The notes beneath the pieces were generated by a model. The model had not been told where the DNA came from and did no database searches. It saw nothing but the letters and a program-made list of their open reading frames with translations. A stretch of 64,000 nt of DNA, taken from Streptomyces hyaluromycini (GTDB lineage Bacteria > Actinomycetota > Actinomycetes > Streptomycetales > Streptomycetaceae). This document shows positions 7,515-18,155 of the stretch, piece by piece. The stretch lies in contig NZ_BCFL01000016.1 of the NCBI RefSeq assembly GCF_002217755.1, positions 416,319 through 480,318 on the forward strand, given 5' to 3'. Positions within the stretch are counted from its first letter, which is position 1; each line of letters begins with the position of its first letter. Position numbers and translations under genes: made by a program.

Positions 7515-10500
7515 TCAGGGCATGCCGGGCTCGACGAATTCCAGATCGTCGGGGAGGACGTGACCGAGTTGTTCGAGGCGGCGGGCGACTTGGGTGGGGG
7601 GACGGCGGAGGCGGTGGGCGGCCTGGAGAATGTTGGTGAGGGGGACAGCCGAGCCTGCACGGAGCCAATGGTTCATCCCTCCGCGGAGGATGCGGAGAAG
7701 CGTCGCATCCTCCGCGCTCGTCCAGTCCCCTGCCGGAGGCTCCGGGACCACGTCGTAGCCACAGCGGGTCAGCACGTCGATGACCTCCTTCCGTGCCCTT
7801 AGCTGGTCCTGCGCCGCCCACAGCACGTGGTACCAGGGAACCGGACGCGCCATGTCCAGCCAGGGCTTCTCTCCTCTCAGGTCACGGCTCATCAAGATCA
7901 GCTCGCCGTAGTCTCGGGGCCGGCTCGGGTGCTCGTCCAGAGCACACACGTTGAATCCCAGATCAATCAGTCGCCGCCCGATCTCTTGGTCCGGCAGGCT
8001 GTGGTGCTTCGCCAGATCCAGCACGAAGCCGGCGGGCAGACGGAACACCGCGTCGAGAAGGCCCGCGTACTTGGTCATGTCCTCGACCAACTGCGCGCAA
8101 AGGTCCCGTTCCTCCGCCCGCGGCACCTCCGAGAGTTCATACCCGAGAGCGGTCGCCCGCTGAGCCAGATCGTCCACTTCTCTTCCGGTCTGCCGGGAGA
8201 TCTCGAAGACATGGTGGAGAGGGAGAGCTCCGGCGTCCCGGCGCCACGGCGGCCGGCCGTTGCCACGCTCGCTGATGAGCGCGAGGTCCACGGGATCGGC
8301 CCGATCCGGGACGGCGCCCCGCGGCAGACGATGCCCGGCCGCGGTCAGCGCCTCGGCGATCTTGTCGGACTGCCCGGGAAACGCACCCGCCGCGACAGCC
8401 AAATGAGTACGCGGGACAGGCTGGTCGAGAGGGAGTTCGGCACGGGGATCAAGGTTTCTGCACAACACCATCCAGGGCAGGTGCTTGCGCTGCGGGGGCC
8501 ACGTACCGGACGAGGTCAACCTGTCGATGTCTTCGTGGCCGGGTACCTGGAACCCGAGTCCGCCCAGCAGGCGCGCGGCCGTCCGCAGGACGAATCCGCG
8601 CCTGCTCAGGCGGGTGAAGTCCACCTCGTCGCCCGGACGGAGCCACGGCGCGACGCCGTCCGCGTCCCGGCTGAGCATCTTCACCAGCTGGGCAAGCGGC
8701 ATCTCCTTCTCCCGGTCGACGACTGCGGCCAGGCGACTGAGAATCTCCTGATCGGGGAGCTGTACACCGAAGTCCCCAAGCCGCTCGACCACGTAGGCCA
8801 GCGTTCTGCCACTGCCGAGGCAGCACGCCAGTAGTTCGCCAGGTGTCAAAGCTTCGTCCGGGTCGGAGACTCGCCCCAGAATCATCTCGTCAGTGGGTCG
8901 GGCCTTGCGGACCGGAGGACGCCGAAGTACCACTCCGGCACCAGGATCGGCGGCAGACCAGGCCCGCGCCCGCCATTCGTTGAAGACGGTGTTGTCGCCC
9001 GTGATGACCATAGCCCCGCCGGCCATCCTTGCCAGCCCGACCAGCCACCGGTCAGCCGGAGAGCAGCCCACCACGGCGGTGTCCACCGGCAGAGCCGCCC
9101 CCAGGAAGGGCTGGATCGAAAACTCATGGCCGCAGGTCACGCTGCGTTCCGCGATGCGGTCGGCGAGCTCCCCCTGCCGTCCGGCCGGTGTTTTGCCATC
9201 AGGAAGCTTTCCACCCCGCTGCGGCCACCCGCCGATCATCAGCGCCTGCAGCCACTCCAACGACAGAATCCGGCCATCCCCCTCGAACAGCACGGGGATC
9301 TTCTCGGCCAGGAGCCGGCCCACGTACTCCTCGTGGTCGTCGAGGATGGTCGACCGGTCGACGCTCAGCTTGGGCGCCTGCTCACCGGTGAGGTTGACCG
9401 TGGCCCCGAAGCGGGCCTGTCCCGCCCACAGCCCGTCTGCCAGGACCGCGCCGAGGCCCGGGCACCACCACACGCCGTCCCCGGCGTCCTGGGCCGGCAC
9501 CGTCTCGCCGTCCCTGGACTTCCACGCCCCCGCGTACTGGTCGGGAAAGCCCGAACCGACGTAGTCCGACAGCCTGCGGGGCTCCCACACCAGGGGATCC
9601 TTGCCGTCCTCCGCCACCCGCACCGAGAAGTCCGACACCCACAACTGTCTGCGCAGCACCTCCCCGCAGGAGATCTTCTCCTCGGGGTCACGGAGATAGA
9701 GCCGCACCTTGGTCCCGGGCCGCAGCACCGACCTCTTGGACTGGATGCTGAACAACGCGCCGGGCCCGTCGATGTGCACCACCAGCTGCTCACCGGGCTG
9801 CATGTTCTTCCCGAGCCTGGTGGTGGTCACCCGGATCTCGTCGGCGAGCATGAAGTAGCTGAGCACGCCGACCCCGAACCGGCTGTTCGGATGGAAGGTG
9901 ATCCCTTCCTTCTCCCACTCCGCCCACTCGGCCAGGAAGTCCCGCTCCTCCACGAACCGGCTGCCCGCGAAGGCGAACAGGCGACGGAGTTCATGGCGGC
10001 CCATGCCGACGCCGTTGTCGTGGCACTCGATGTAGGGGCGGCCGTCCTCGACCCCCTGGGTGAAGACGATCTCGCCCTGCCAGTCGGCGGGTTCGTCCGG
10101 GTTGCGGCGGTTCCACAGCTCGGTGCGGGCTTGGCGGTACCGACACGCGTCCAGCGCGTTCTGGTACAGCTCGCGCAGCGCGAGCGTACGGTCCCGGTAC
10201 AGCTGCTCACCCATGAGCAGATCGCGGACCCGGTCACCGTCGAGGCGGAACCGCACGTCAACGGCCTCGTACCGGGGTGTCTCGTCATCGTTGAGGGCGG
10301 GTGTGACCTTGGCCGAGCCGAAGCCGGCCGGAACGCCCCAGGCCGCGACGCGGGCGCCGTCCGGCCTTGCCAGGACGGCACGCACCGTACGGTCCAGGGC
10401 GTCGATGTGCTGTCCCAGGGCGAGTTCGACGGACTGGTGCGGGCACTCCACGGACAGGACCCGGCGCGAGCCGTCCGGTTGCCAGTCGAGGCTGCTCAGC

Positions 10501-12218
10501 GTCTCCCGGAACTCCTTGCCGTTGACCGGCTCACTGATGCCGAGGTGCTCGGCGACCAGCGACGGCAGCAGCACGGGGTCGGCCGCCATGTGGTGGGCGA
10601 CGGTCAGCAGGGTGCCGATCCGGTCCCAGTCGACGGTGTGCTCCGTGCGCTGCAGTGCGGCGACGGTCTCCGACTGCGGGGGACGGGTCTGTTCGAGATC
10701 GAGGCCGATGAGGTGGACCAGCTTGCGCAGCCGGCCGGCCCCGAGTACCTGGCGGACGAGCACGGGCTCGAACTCGGCGTCGGAGGGCAGTGTCTCCAGC
10801 CCGGCGAGTCCGGACCGCCGGACCTCCTCACGCGCGGCCGGCAGTCGCAGCAGCCACTGCCGGGCCAGCCACCAGGCGACGGCGCGGGCCTCGCCGTCCC
10901 GGCCGCGTTGCCTGGCCCGTCGCTCGCGGTCCTTCAGGGCGGTGTGCCCGGAGAAGTAGCGTTCGAAGGCCGCACGGGTACCGAAGGCACGGGACTGGTC
11001 GGCGGGCGGGCCGTCCACCAGGGTCCACGGCCGGATGTCCCGGGCCTGGTAGGCGAGTTGGGTACCGAAGGCGGTGTAGAGGTAGGGGCCGAGGACGAGC
11101 AGCGCGGCCTCGGTGAGGCTGAGGTCGGGGGCGCTGCGCAGCATCGCCGCCACGCAGCTCGCCATCCGGCTCTCGCACCCCGCCGGACGCCAGATGTCAC
11201 CGCAGTCGTCCAGCCACGCTCCGGCGCTGTCCGTCTCCTGCCCCCACCGGCCCACCAGGGCGACGACAGCGTCCCGCACCTGGCCGACCGCCTCGTCCCG
11301 TTGCGCCTCCGTCAGGCCCCCACGCCGCACCCGGTGCCACGCCTCGTGCTGGACGGCGGCCTTCTGCCAGGGGTGTTCTCCCTCCTGCCGTCCCGCCCGG
11401 CCCGCACCATGCGCGGGAAACAGCAGCAGGCCCTCCTTGCCGGTGGCATAGGTGATCTGCACGCGCTGGTCGGAGTGGAAGCCGTCGTCCCGGGCGATCG
11501 CGCGGACCCGTTCGCCGAGCGGGGTCTCCATCGCGTCGAGAGTGCCGGGCGCCGACGTGTCGCGGGCGATCTCGGTGAGAGCTCTGGTGAAGTACGAGAA
11601 TCCGCGTGTCTCGTCGTCGGCGGGCGCGTCGGGCTCGCGGCCGTAGCCCGCGGTCTCGTAGCGGGTGCAGGCATAGACATGCGCGTATCGCGGCTGTCCG
11701 GACACGTCACGGTCTTCGTAGCCGGTGTGTCCCTTTCCCCAGTTCGCGATGGAGCCCAGGGACTTGGAACGCTCCTCGAAGGGCTCCCGGCACGCATCGA
11801 CGGCGACGACGAGCTGCGTGGCCTTCGACTCCAGGAGGAACTCGCCGAACTCGATCCTCAGGCAGTGGTTCTGGAAGCGCAGCGAGTCGTACTGCGCCGG
11901 CCCGGTCACCAGGAAGTCCGAGCCGTCGGAGTGGAAGCCGTGGCCGGACAGAACCAGCAGCAGATGGTCGCCGGTCGCGGCCTTCCGCACGAACTGCTCG
12001 ATCTCCTCCTCGATCACCTGGGCGTGCAGTTCGTCCGCCTCCAGGACCTTCGGCTCCTGGTACCCGGACTCCTTGAGCGCCTCGGCAAGTGCGCGCAGCT
12101 CGCCGGTGATGAACGGCATGGACCGGAAGGTGTGGTCACGGTACCGGTCCACGCCCACCAGCAGCGCGCGGAACCTCCGCTCCCGCCCGTCCGGCCCGCG
12201 TCCGCTAGCGGTCACCAC
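7515..12218 (-). CDS. Caspase-like peptidase fused to Hsp90-type GHKL ATPase and wHTH-like repeats
   Basis: 1567 residues. Residues 15-265 form a caspase/metacaspase (C14) domain: RFRALLVGVDRY opens it, the catalytic His is H93 in VLSGHGFHSDG and the catalytic Cys is C143 in AVDACRE. Residues about 280-610 are helical and unassigned. Residues about 650-960 are a GHKL/Hsp90-type ATPase: ALRELYQNALDACRY (E683, N687, D690), ECHDNGVGMG (734-740) and RFGVGVLSYFM. From about 1150 to the end there are repeated units ending in helix-G-Y/F-x-V/L blocks (LGGLGFQVP, ATALGYELSE, LIDLGFNVC, LTRCGYDVVP, LEQLGHVLP), resembling the wHTH repeats of Hsp90-associated conflict proteins. GTG start. It overlaps the trypco2 gene by 14 bp, so the two are probably translationally coupled. 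All key residues of both enzymes are intact. Likely an ATP-controlled suicide or defence protease. Confidence 0.85.
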   Translation of the reverse strand: MVTASGRGPDGRERRFRALLVGVDRYRDHTFRSMPFITGELRALAEALKESGYQEPKVLEADELHAQVIEEEIEQFVRKAATGDHLLLVLSGHGFHSDGSDFLVTGPAQYDSLRFQNHCLRIEFGEFLLESKATQLVVAVDACREPFEERSKSLGSIANWGKGHTGYEDRDVSGQPRYAHVYACTRYETAGYGREPDAPADDETRGFSYFTRALTEIARDTSAPGTLDAMETPLGERVRAIARDDGFHSDQRVQITYATGKEGLLLFPAHGAGRAGRQEGEHPWQKAAVQHEAWHRVRRGGLTEAQRDEAVGQVRDAVVALVGRWGQETDSAGAWLDDCGDIWRPAGCESRMASCVAAMLRSAPDLSLTEAALLVLGPYLYTAFGTQLAYQARDIRPWTLVDGPPADQSRAFGTRAAFERYFSGHTALKDRERRARQRGRDGEARAVAWWLARQWLLRLPAAREEVRRSGLAGLETLPSDAEFEPVLVRQVLGAGRLRKLVHLIGLDLEQTRPPQSETVAALQRTEHTVDWDRIGTLLTVAHHMAADPVLLPSLVAEHLGISEPVNGKEFRETLSSLDWQPDGSRRVLSVECPHQSVELALGQHIDALDRTVRAVLARPDGARVAAWGVPAGFGSAKVTPALNDDETPRYEAVDVRFRLDGDRVRDLLMGEQLYRDRTLALRELYQNALDACRYRQARTELWNRRNPDEPADWQGEIVFTQGVEDGRPYIECHDNGVGMGRHELRRLFAFAGSRFVEERDFLAEWAEWEKEGITFHPNSRFGVGVLSYFMLADEIRVTTTRLGKNMQPGEQLVVHIDGPGALFSIQSKRSVLRPGTKVRLYLRDPEEKISCGEVLRRQLWVSDFSVRVAEDGKDPLVWEPRRLSDYVGSGFPDQYAGAWKSRDGETVPAQDAGDGVWWCPGLGAVLADGLWAGQARFGATVNLTGEQAPKLSVDRSTILDDHEEYVGRLLAEKIPVLFEGDGRILSLEWLQALMIGGWPQRGGKLPDGKTPAGRQGELADRIAERSVTCGHEFSIQPFLGAALPVDTAVVGCSPADRWLVGLARMAGGAMVITGDNTVFNEWRARAWSAADPGAGVVLRRPPVRKARPTDEMILGRVSDPDEALTPGELLACCLGSGRTLAYVVERLGDFGVQLPDQEILSRLAAVVDREKEMPLAQLVKMLSRDADGVAPWLRPGDEVDFTRLSRRGFVLRTAARLLGGLGFQVPGHEDIDRLTSSGTWPPQRKHLPWMVLCRNLDPRAELPLDQPVPRTHLAVAAGAFPGQSDKIAEALTAAGHRLPRGAVPDRADPVDLALISERGNGRPPWRRDAGALPLHHVFEISRQTGREVDDLAQRATALGYELSEVPRAEERDLCAQLVEDMTKYAGLLDAVFRLPAGFVLDLAKHHSLPDQEIGRRLIDLGFNVCALDEHPSRPRDYGELILMSRDLRGEKPWLDMARPVPWYHVLWAAQDQLRARKEVIDVLTRCGYDVVPEPPAGDWTSAEDATLLRILRGGMNHWLRAGSAVPLTNILQAAHRLRRPPTQVARRLEQLGHVLPDDLEFVEPGMP

Positions 12219-12582
12219 CGGCCGGCCGCGGGGTCAGCGTCAGCTGGATGCCCCCGGTGCGCTGGGCCTGGGTTCCGACGCCGAGGACGACGAGCTGTCC
12301 GGAGGCGGTGAGCTGGCAGGACACCTGGACCTCGGAGATGCCCCAGCCGTCCGGTCCGGCCCGGTCGAGTCCGTCGAAGGCGTCCCGGAGCCCGTTGAGG
12401 GTGCGGGTCAGCTGTGCGTTCAGGTCAGCCGGTTTGAACGTGCGGCGGCGCACCCGGGGCTCGTCGTCGCCGCGCCGGCCGAAGGACTTGTCGCGTACGT
12501 CGTCCGGCCCGTCGTCCACCACGAGGAACTCCAGCTCCTCGGCGGTCTCCGCAACGGCCGGCTCCCCGGCATAGGACTCCAT
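12205..12582 (-). CDS. Trypco2-family (trypsin-co-occurring) small protein
   Basis: 125 residues from the ATG at 12582 (MESYAGEPAVAE), chosen because GGGGGAG lies 6 nt upstream; an in-frame TTG 15 bp earlier overlaps that site. The C-terminal half follows the trypco2 pattern: a helix (LNAQLTRTLNGLRDAFDGL), a conserved beta section (WGISEVQVSCQLTASG, QLVVLGVGTQAQRTGGIQLTLTP). Trypco domains are small alpha/beta units found beside trypsin-like, caspase and other effector proteases in bacterial conflict loci and are thought to sense or scaffold. Here it overlaps the caspase-GHKL gene by 14 bp and must be its partner. A TATGAT (12628-12633, minus strand) could be the -10 of this two-gene operon. 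Confidence 0.7.
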   Translation of the reverse strand: MESYAGEPAVAETAEELEFLVVDDGPDDVRDKSFGRRGDDEPRVRRRTFKPADLNAQLTRTLNGLRDAFDGLDRAGPDGWGISEVQVSCQLTASGQLVVLGVGTQAQRTGGIQLTLTPRPAGGDR

Positions 12583-12748
12583 GCCCGGCTCCCCCAACCC
12601 TCACCCTCATCACGTCACGTCCGGCCGATCATAGGCCCAACTGCCAGGCACAACACCCAAGTCGACGAAACCGGGCCATCACGGTCTTGTGGCGCCCGGC
12701 CCCCCGCGAGACCCTGCCCCCCTGAGCTGAGGAGGGGGACTCGCAGCC

Positions 12749-13951
12749 ATGGCACGGACGTGTACCCGGCGTCTGCGTCTGGTGGGGGGCTTGACCGCGG
12801 TCGTCACGGCCGCGGTGCTGTCGACGGCCACCCTGCCCGCGCACGCCGTACCGGAGGGGATCATCGTCGACGTCGGCCGGGCCGGTTCGGTCGGCGGGAG
12901 TTATCTGGTGACGCTCAAGGAGGGGATCAAGGGGGCGTCGGCGGCCGGGAAGGACGTCGCCGCCCGGTATGGGGCGAAAATAAGCCATACTTACGACAGT
13001 GTGCTGAACGGCTACGCCGTCGAGGCGAGCGCGAGACAGGCCCGGCGGCTCGCCGCGGACTCACGGGTCGCCTCCGTCGTCCAGGACAGCCGGGTGCGGC
13101 TGGAGCGGACCCAGAAGAACCCGCCGTCCTGGGGCCTGGACCGCGTCGACCAGGCGGCGCTGCCGCTCGACAGGTCGTACACCTCGCCGGGGCCGGCGGG
13201 GGCCGGCGTCACCGTGTACGTGATCGACACCGGTGTCCGCATCACTCAGGCCGACTTCGGCGGACGCGCAAGCTACGGCTGGGACTTCGTCGGGAACGAC
13301 AGGTCCGCCGGTGACGGCAACGGGCACGGCACCCATGTCGCCGGCATCATCGCCGGTACCAGGTACGGCGTCGCCAAGAAGGCCCGGATCGTCTCCGTGC
13401 GGGTCCTGGACGACACCGGGGCGGGCACCACCGCCCAGGTCATCGCCGGTGTGGACTGGGTCACCGCGCACGCCCGCAGACCCGCGGTCGCCAACCTCAG
13501 CCTGGGCGGCTACCACAGCGCCCAGCTCGACACCGCCGTACGGAACTCGATCAGGGCCGGCGTGACCTACTCGGTCGCCGCCGGCAACGACGGCCTCCCG
13601 GCCGCCCGCTACTCGCCGGCCGACGTGCCGCAGGCCCTCACCGTCGGCGCCACCGACCGCAGCGACACCCGCGCGGACTTCTCCAACTACGGTCCCGCGG
13701 TCGACCTGTTCGCCCCGGGCGTGGCGATCACCTCGGACTCGTTCGCGAGCGACACCGGCAGGGCGACCTACTCGGGCACGTCGATGGCGGCACCGCACGT
13801 GGCGGGCGCCGCCGCCCTCTATCTCGCCGGGCACCGGAGGGCCACCCCGGCCCAGGTGGCCGAGGCCCTGATTGCGGGGGCGGCGGGCGGGAAGGTGTCC
13901 GGTGCGGGGCCGGGCTCGCCGAACAGACTCCTCCGGGTACCGAAGTCGTAA
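12749..13951 (+). CDS. Secreted subtilisin-family (S8, proteinase K-like) serine protease
   Basis: 400 residues, with GAGGAGGGG upstream of the ATG. Residues 1-33 are a Sec signal peptide (RRLRLVGGLTAVVTAAVLST, cleavage near AHA-VP). Residues about 50-120 are an I9 inhibitor/propeptide (SYLVTLKEGIKG through VASVVQDSRV). The peptidase domain carries D160 (VYVIDTGVR), H193 (GNGHGTHVAGI), oxyanion N280 (VAAGNDG) and S345 (YSGTSMAAPHVAG). The catalytic set is complete, and there is no C-terminal extra domain or anchor. It is divergent from the trypco2-caspase operon across 166 bp. Extracellular protein degradation is the expected role; a link to the caspase locus is possible but not required. Confidence 0.95.
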   Translation: MARTCTRRLRLVGGLTAVVTAAVLSTATLPAHAVPEGIIVDVGRAGSVGGSYLVTLKEGIKGASAAGKDVAARYGAKISHTYDSVLNGYAVEASARQARRLAADSRVASVVQDSRVRLERTQKNPPSWGLDRVDQAALPLDRSYTSPGPAGAGVTVYVIDTGVRITQADFGGRASYGWDFVGNDRSAGDGNGHGTHVAGIIAGTRYGVAKKARIVSVRVLDDTGAGTTAQVIAGVDWVTAHARRPAVANLSLGGYHSAQLDTAVRNSIRAGVTYSVAAGNDGLPAARYSPADVPQALTVGATDRSDTRADFSNYGPAVDLFAPGVAITSDSFASDTGRATYSGTSMAAPHVAGAAALYLAGHRRATPAQVAEALIAGAAGGKVSGAGPGSPNRLLRVPKS

Positions 13952-13977
13952 AGCGGTTTCTGGTATGCGATCACGCC

Positions 13978-14008
13978 ACCGGCCCCGTTCGCCGAGAATG
14001 GGGCCGGT
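13978..14008 (+). terminator. Terminator of the subtilase gene
   Basis: ACCGGCCCC (13978-13986) pairs with GGGGCCGGT (14000-14008) around a 13-nt loop, 27 bp after the stop, followed by CTTGT. Confidence 0.7.
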
Positions 14009-14054
14009 CTTGTGCGTAGACATACGGCTGAGTAGTTAACAAAGTGCCGGATTG

Positions 14055-14073
14055 CCCACCCGAATAGGGTGGG
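14055..14073 (+). promoter_or_regulatory. Dyad in the glgE leader/promoter region
   Basis: CCCACCC-GAATA-GGGTGGG lies about 130 bp before glgE in a region with TTAACAAAG. It could be an operator or attenuator hairpin for the glgE-treS-mak-glgB transcript. Confidence 0.35.
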
Positions 14074-14204
14074 AAGGCTCCTCCGGTACACCCCACAGAC
14101 ACAGCACTGACACCACTCAGCGGTAAAACACCAGGTACACCCGCAGGACCCACCTCCCCACCATCCATCCGCCCACACCCTCGTTGCCGCGGACAGGAGC
14201 GGTC

Positions 14205-16255
14205 ATGCCCGCCACGCACCATTCCTCAGCACCTCCGACCCGGCGCACGTCACCCGGCGCGCCACCCCCCGCGGACGAGGCCACCGCCGTCGGCCGCATA
14301 CCCGTCCTCGACGTCCGCCCGCTGATCCAGCAGGGGCGCCGGCCCGCCAAGGCGGTCACCGGAGAGTCGTTCGAGGTCACCGCCACCGTCTTCCGCGAGG
14401 GCCATGACGCCGTCGCCGCCAACGTCGTACTGAAGGACCCGAAGGGCCGGCCCGGCCCCTGGACCCCGATGCGGGAGCTGGCCCCCGGCACCGACCGGTG
14501 GGGCGCGAGCGTCACCGTCGACGGGAAACCGGGCCGCTGGACCTACCAGGTCGAGGCGTGGGGAGATCCGGTCACCACCTGGCGCCACCACGCGCAGATC
14601 AAGATCCCGGCGGGCATCGACACCGATCTGGTCCTGGAGGAGGGCGCCCGGCTCTACGAACGGGCCGCCGCCGGGGTCCCGAAGGCAAAAAAACGGGAAA
14701 TCCTGCTGACCGCGGTCGCCGCCCTCCGCGACGAGGAACGGCCCGCGCCCTGGCGCCTGGCCGCCGCCCTCACACCCGAGATCGACAAGGTCCTGGCGCG
14801 GTATCCGCTGCGGGAGCTGGTGACCGTCTCCGAGCCGTTGCCGCTGCTCGTGGAGCGCGAACGGGCCCTGTACGGCTCCTGGTACGAGTTCTTCCCCCGC
14901 TCCGAGGGGACACCACAGCGGCCGCACGGCACGTTCCGGACAGCGGCCCGACGCCTGCCGAAGATCGCGGAGATGGGCTTCGACGTCGTCTACCTCCCCC
15001 CGATCCACCCCATCGGCACCACCTTCCGCAAGGGCCGCAACAACACCCTCGACCCGGGCCCGCAGGACGTCGGTGTGCCCTGGGCGATCGGCTCCCCCGA
15101 GGGCGGACACGACGCCGTCCACCCCGACCTGGGGACCCTGGAGGACTTCCAGTGGTTCGTCGCGGAGGCCGGCCGCCACGGCCTGGAGATCGCCCTGGAC
15201 TTCGCGCTGCAGTGCTCGCCGGACCACCCCTGGGTGGAGAAACACCCCGAGTGGTTCCACCACCGCCCCGACGGCACCATCGCCTACGCCGAGAACCCGC
15301 CCAAGAAGTACCAGGACATCTACCCGATCGCCTTCGACGCCGACATGCCCGGGCTGATCGCCGAGACCGTGCGGGTGCTGCGGCACTGGATGGACTGCGG
15401 GGTGCGGATCTTCCGCGTCGACAACCCCCACACCAAACCGGTGGTGTTCTGGGAGCGGGTGATCGCCGAGATCAACGCGGCCGACCCCGACGTGATCTTC
15501 CTCGCCGAGGCCTTCACCCGGCCCGCGATGATGCGCATCCTGGCCCAGACCGGCTTCCAGCAGTCCTACACCTACTTCACCTGGCGCAACACCAAGCAGG
15601 AACTCACCGAGTACCTCACCGAGCTGTCCGGCGAGTCCGCAGCCTGGATGCGGCCGAACTTCTTCGCCAACACCCCGGACATCCTGCACGCCTACCTCCA
15701 GCACGGCCACCGCCCCGCCTTCGAGGCCCGCGCCGTGCTCGCCGCCACCCTCTCCCCCACCTGGGGCATCTACAGCGGCTACGAACTCTGCGAGAACACC
15801 CCCCTGAAGGAAGACAGCGAGGAGTACCTCGACTCCGAGAAGTACCAACTCAGGCCACGCGACTGGGCACGCGCCGACACCGACGGCATCGCCCCCCTCA
15901 TCACCCGCCTCAACACCGTCCGACGGAACAGCCCGGCCCTGCGGCAGCTGCGCGACCTCCACTTCCACCACGCCGACCAGGAAGCGGTGATCGTCTACAG
16001 CAAGCGGAGCGGATCGAACACGGTTCTGGTGGTCGTCAACCTCGACCCCCACCACACCCAGGAGGCCACGGTCTCGTTGGACATGCCGCAACTCGGCCTG
16101 AACTGGCACGAGTCGGTGCCGGTGCGCGACGAGCTCACCGGCGAAACCTACAACTGGGGCAGGGCCAACTATGTGCGCCTGGAACCGGGGCACCGGACCG
16201 CGCACATCCTCACCGTCCTGCGACCGTCCCCGCAGATCGGAGGGTCACCCATACA

Positions 16256-16259
<4 letters not shown>
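14205..16259 (+). CDS. glgE: Alpha-1,4-glucan:maltose-1-phosphate maltosyltransferase GlgE
   Basis: 684 residues, close to the 675 of the characterised Streptomyces enzyme. Transfers maltosyl units from alpha-maltose-1-phosphate onto alpha-1,4-glucan (GH13_3). The ATG at 14205 has AGGAG 5 nt upstream. An N-terminal beta-sandwich (about 30-130, [20 protein letters not shown]) and a helical insert precede the (beta/alpha)8 barrel. Catalytic residues are the nucleophile D406 in [13 protein letters not shown] and acid/base E435 in [11 protein letters not shown], spaced 29 apart as in the family. FEFFPRS-like motif [12 protein letters not shown] and [11 protein letters not shown] are typical. It is the first gene of glgE-treS-mak-glgB; its stop overlaps the treS start (ATGA), implying coupling. 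Confidence 0.97.
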
Positions 16260-17956
<1,697 letters not shown>

Positions 17957-17973
17957 CGGCGGACCTGGTGGGG

Positions 17974-18026
17974 AGCGCCCCGTAGGGGCGCGGGGAACTG
18001 CGCGACCGGCCCCCACCGGCCCGCAG
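17974..18026 (+). repeat. Dispersed Streptomyces intergenic hairpin repeat (copy 1)
   Basis: AGCGCCCC-GTA-GGGGCGCGGGGAACTGCGCGAC followed by a CCCCCACCGGCCCGCAG tail. The stem is GCGCCCC (17975-17981) with GGGGCGC (17985-17991). A second copy with the same order of parts lies at 45007-45060. The family recurs in Streptomyces intergenic regions and probably acts as a transcription terminator or mRNA-stabilising hairpin. Confidence 0.75.
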
Positions 18027-18155
18027 ACGAAGAACCGCACACCCAGCGGAGCGCTCACGCACAGTCCACCCCGGGCGGCGGCGGTTGGTTTCCTCCGGCC
18101 CGCCCGGGGCACGCATCACTAACGCCCCCGACGACCGGGGAAAGGACGTACCGCC

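Noticed and set aside
9126..12311. Long plus-strand open frame opposite the caspase-GHKL gene
   Set aside because: Composition is typical of a reverse-strand shadow in high-GC DNA, without motifs or ribosome site; the opposite strand encodes intact catalytic motifs.
12595..12610. TTG start for the trypco2 gene
   Set aside because: The Shine-Dalgarno GGGGGAG would lie inside the coding region; ATG 12582 is spaced correctly.
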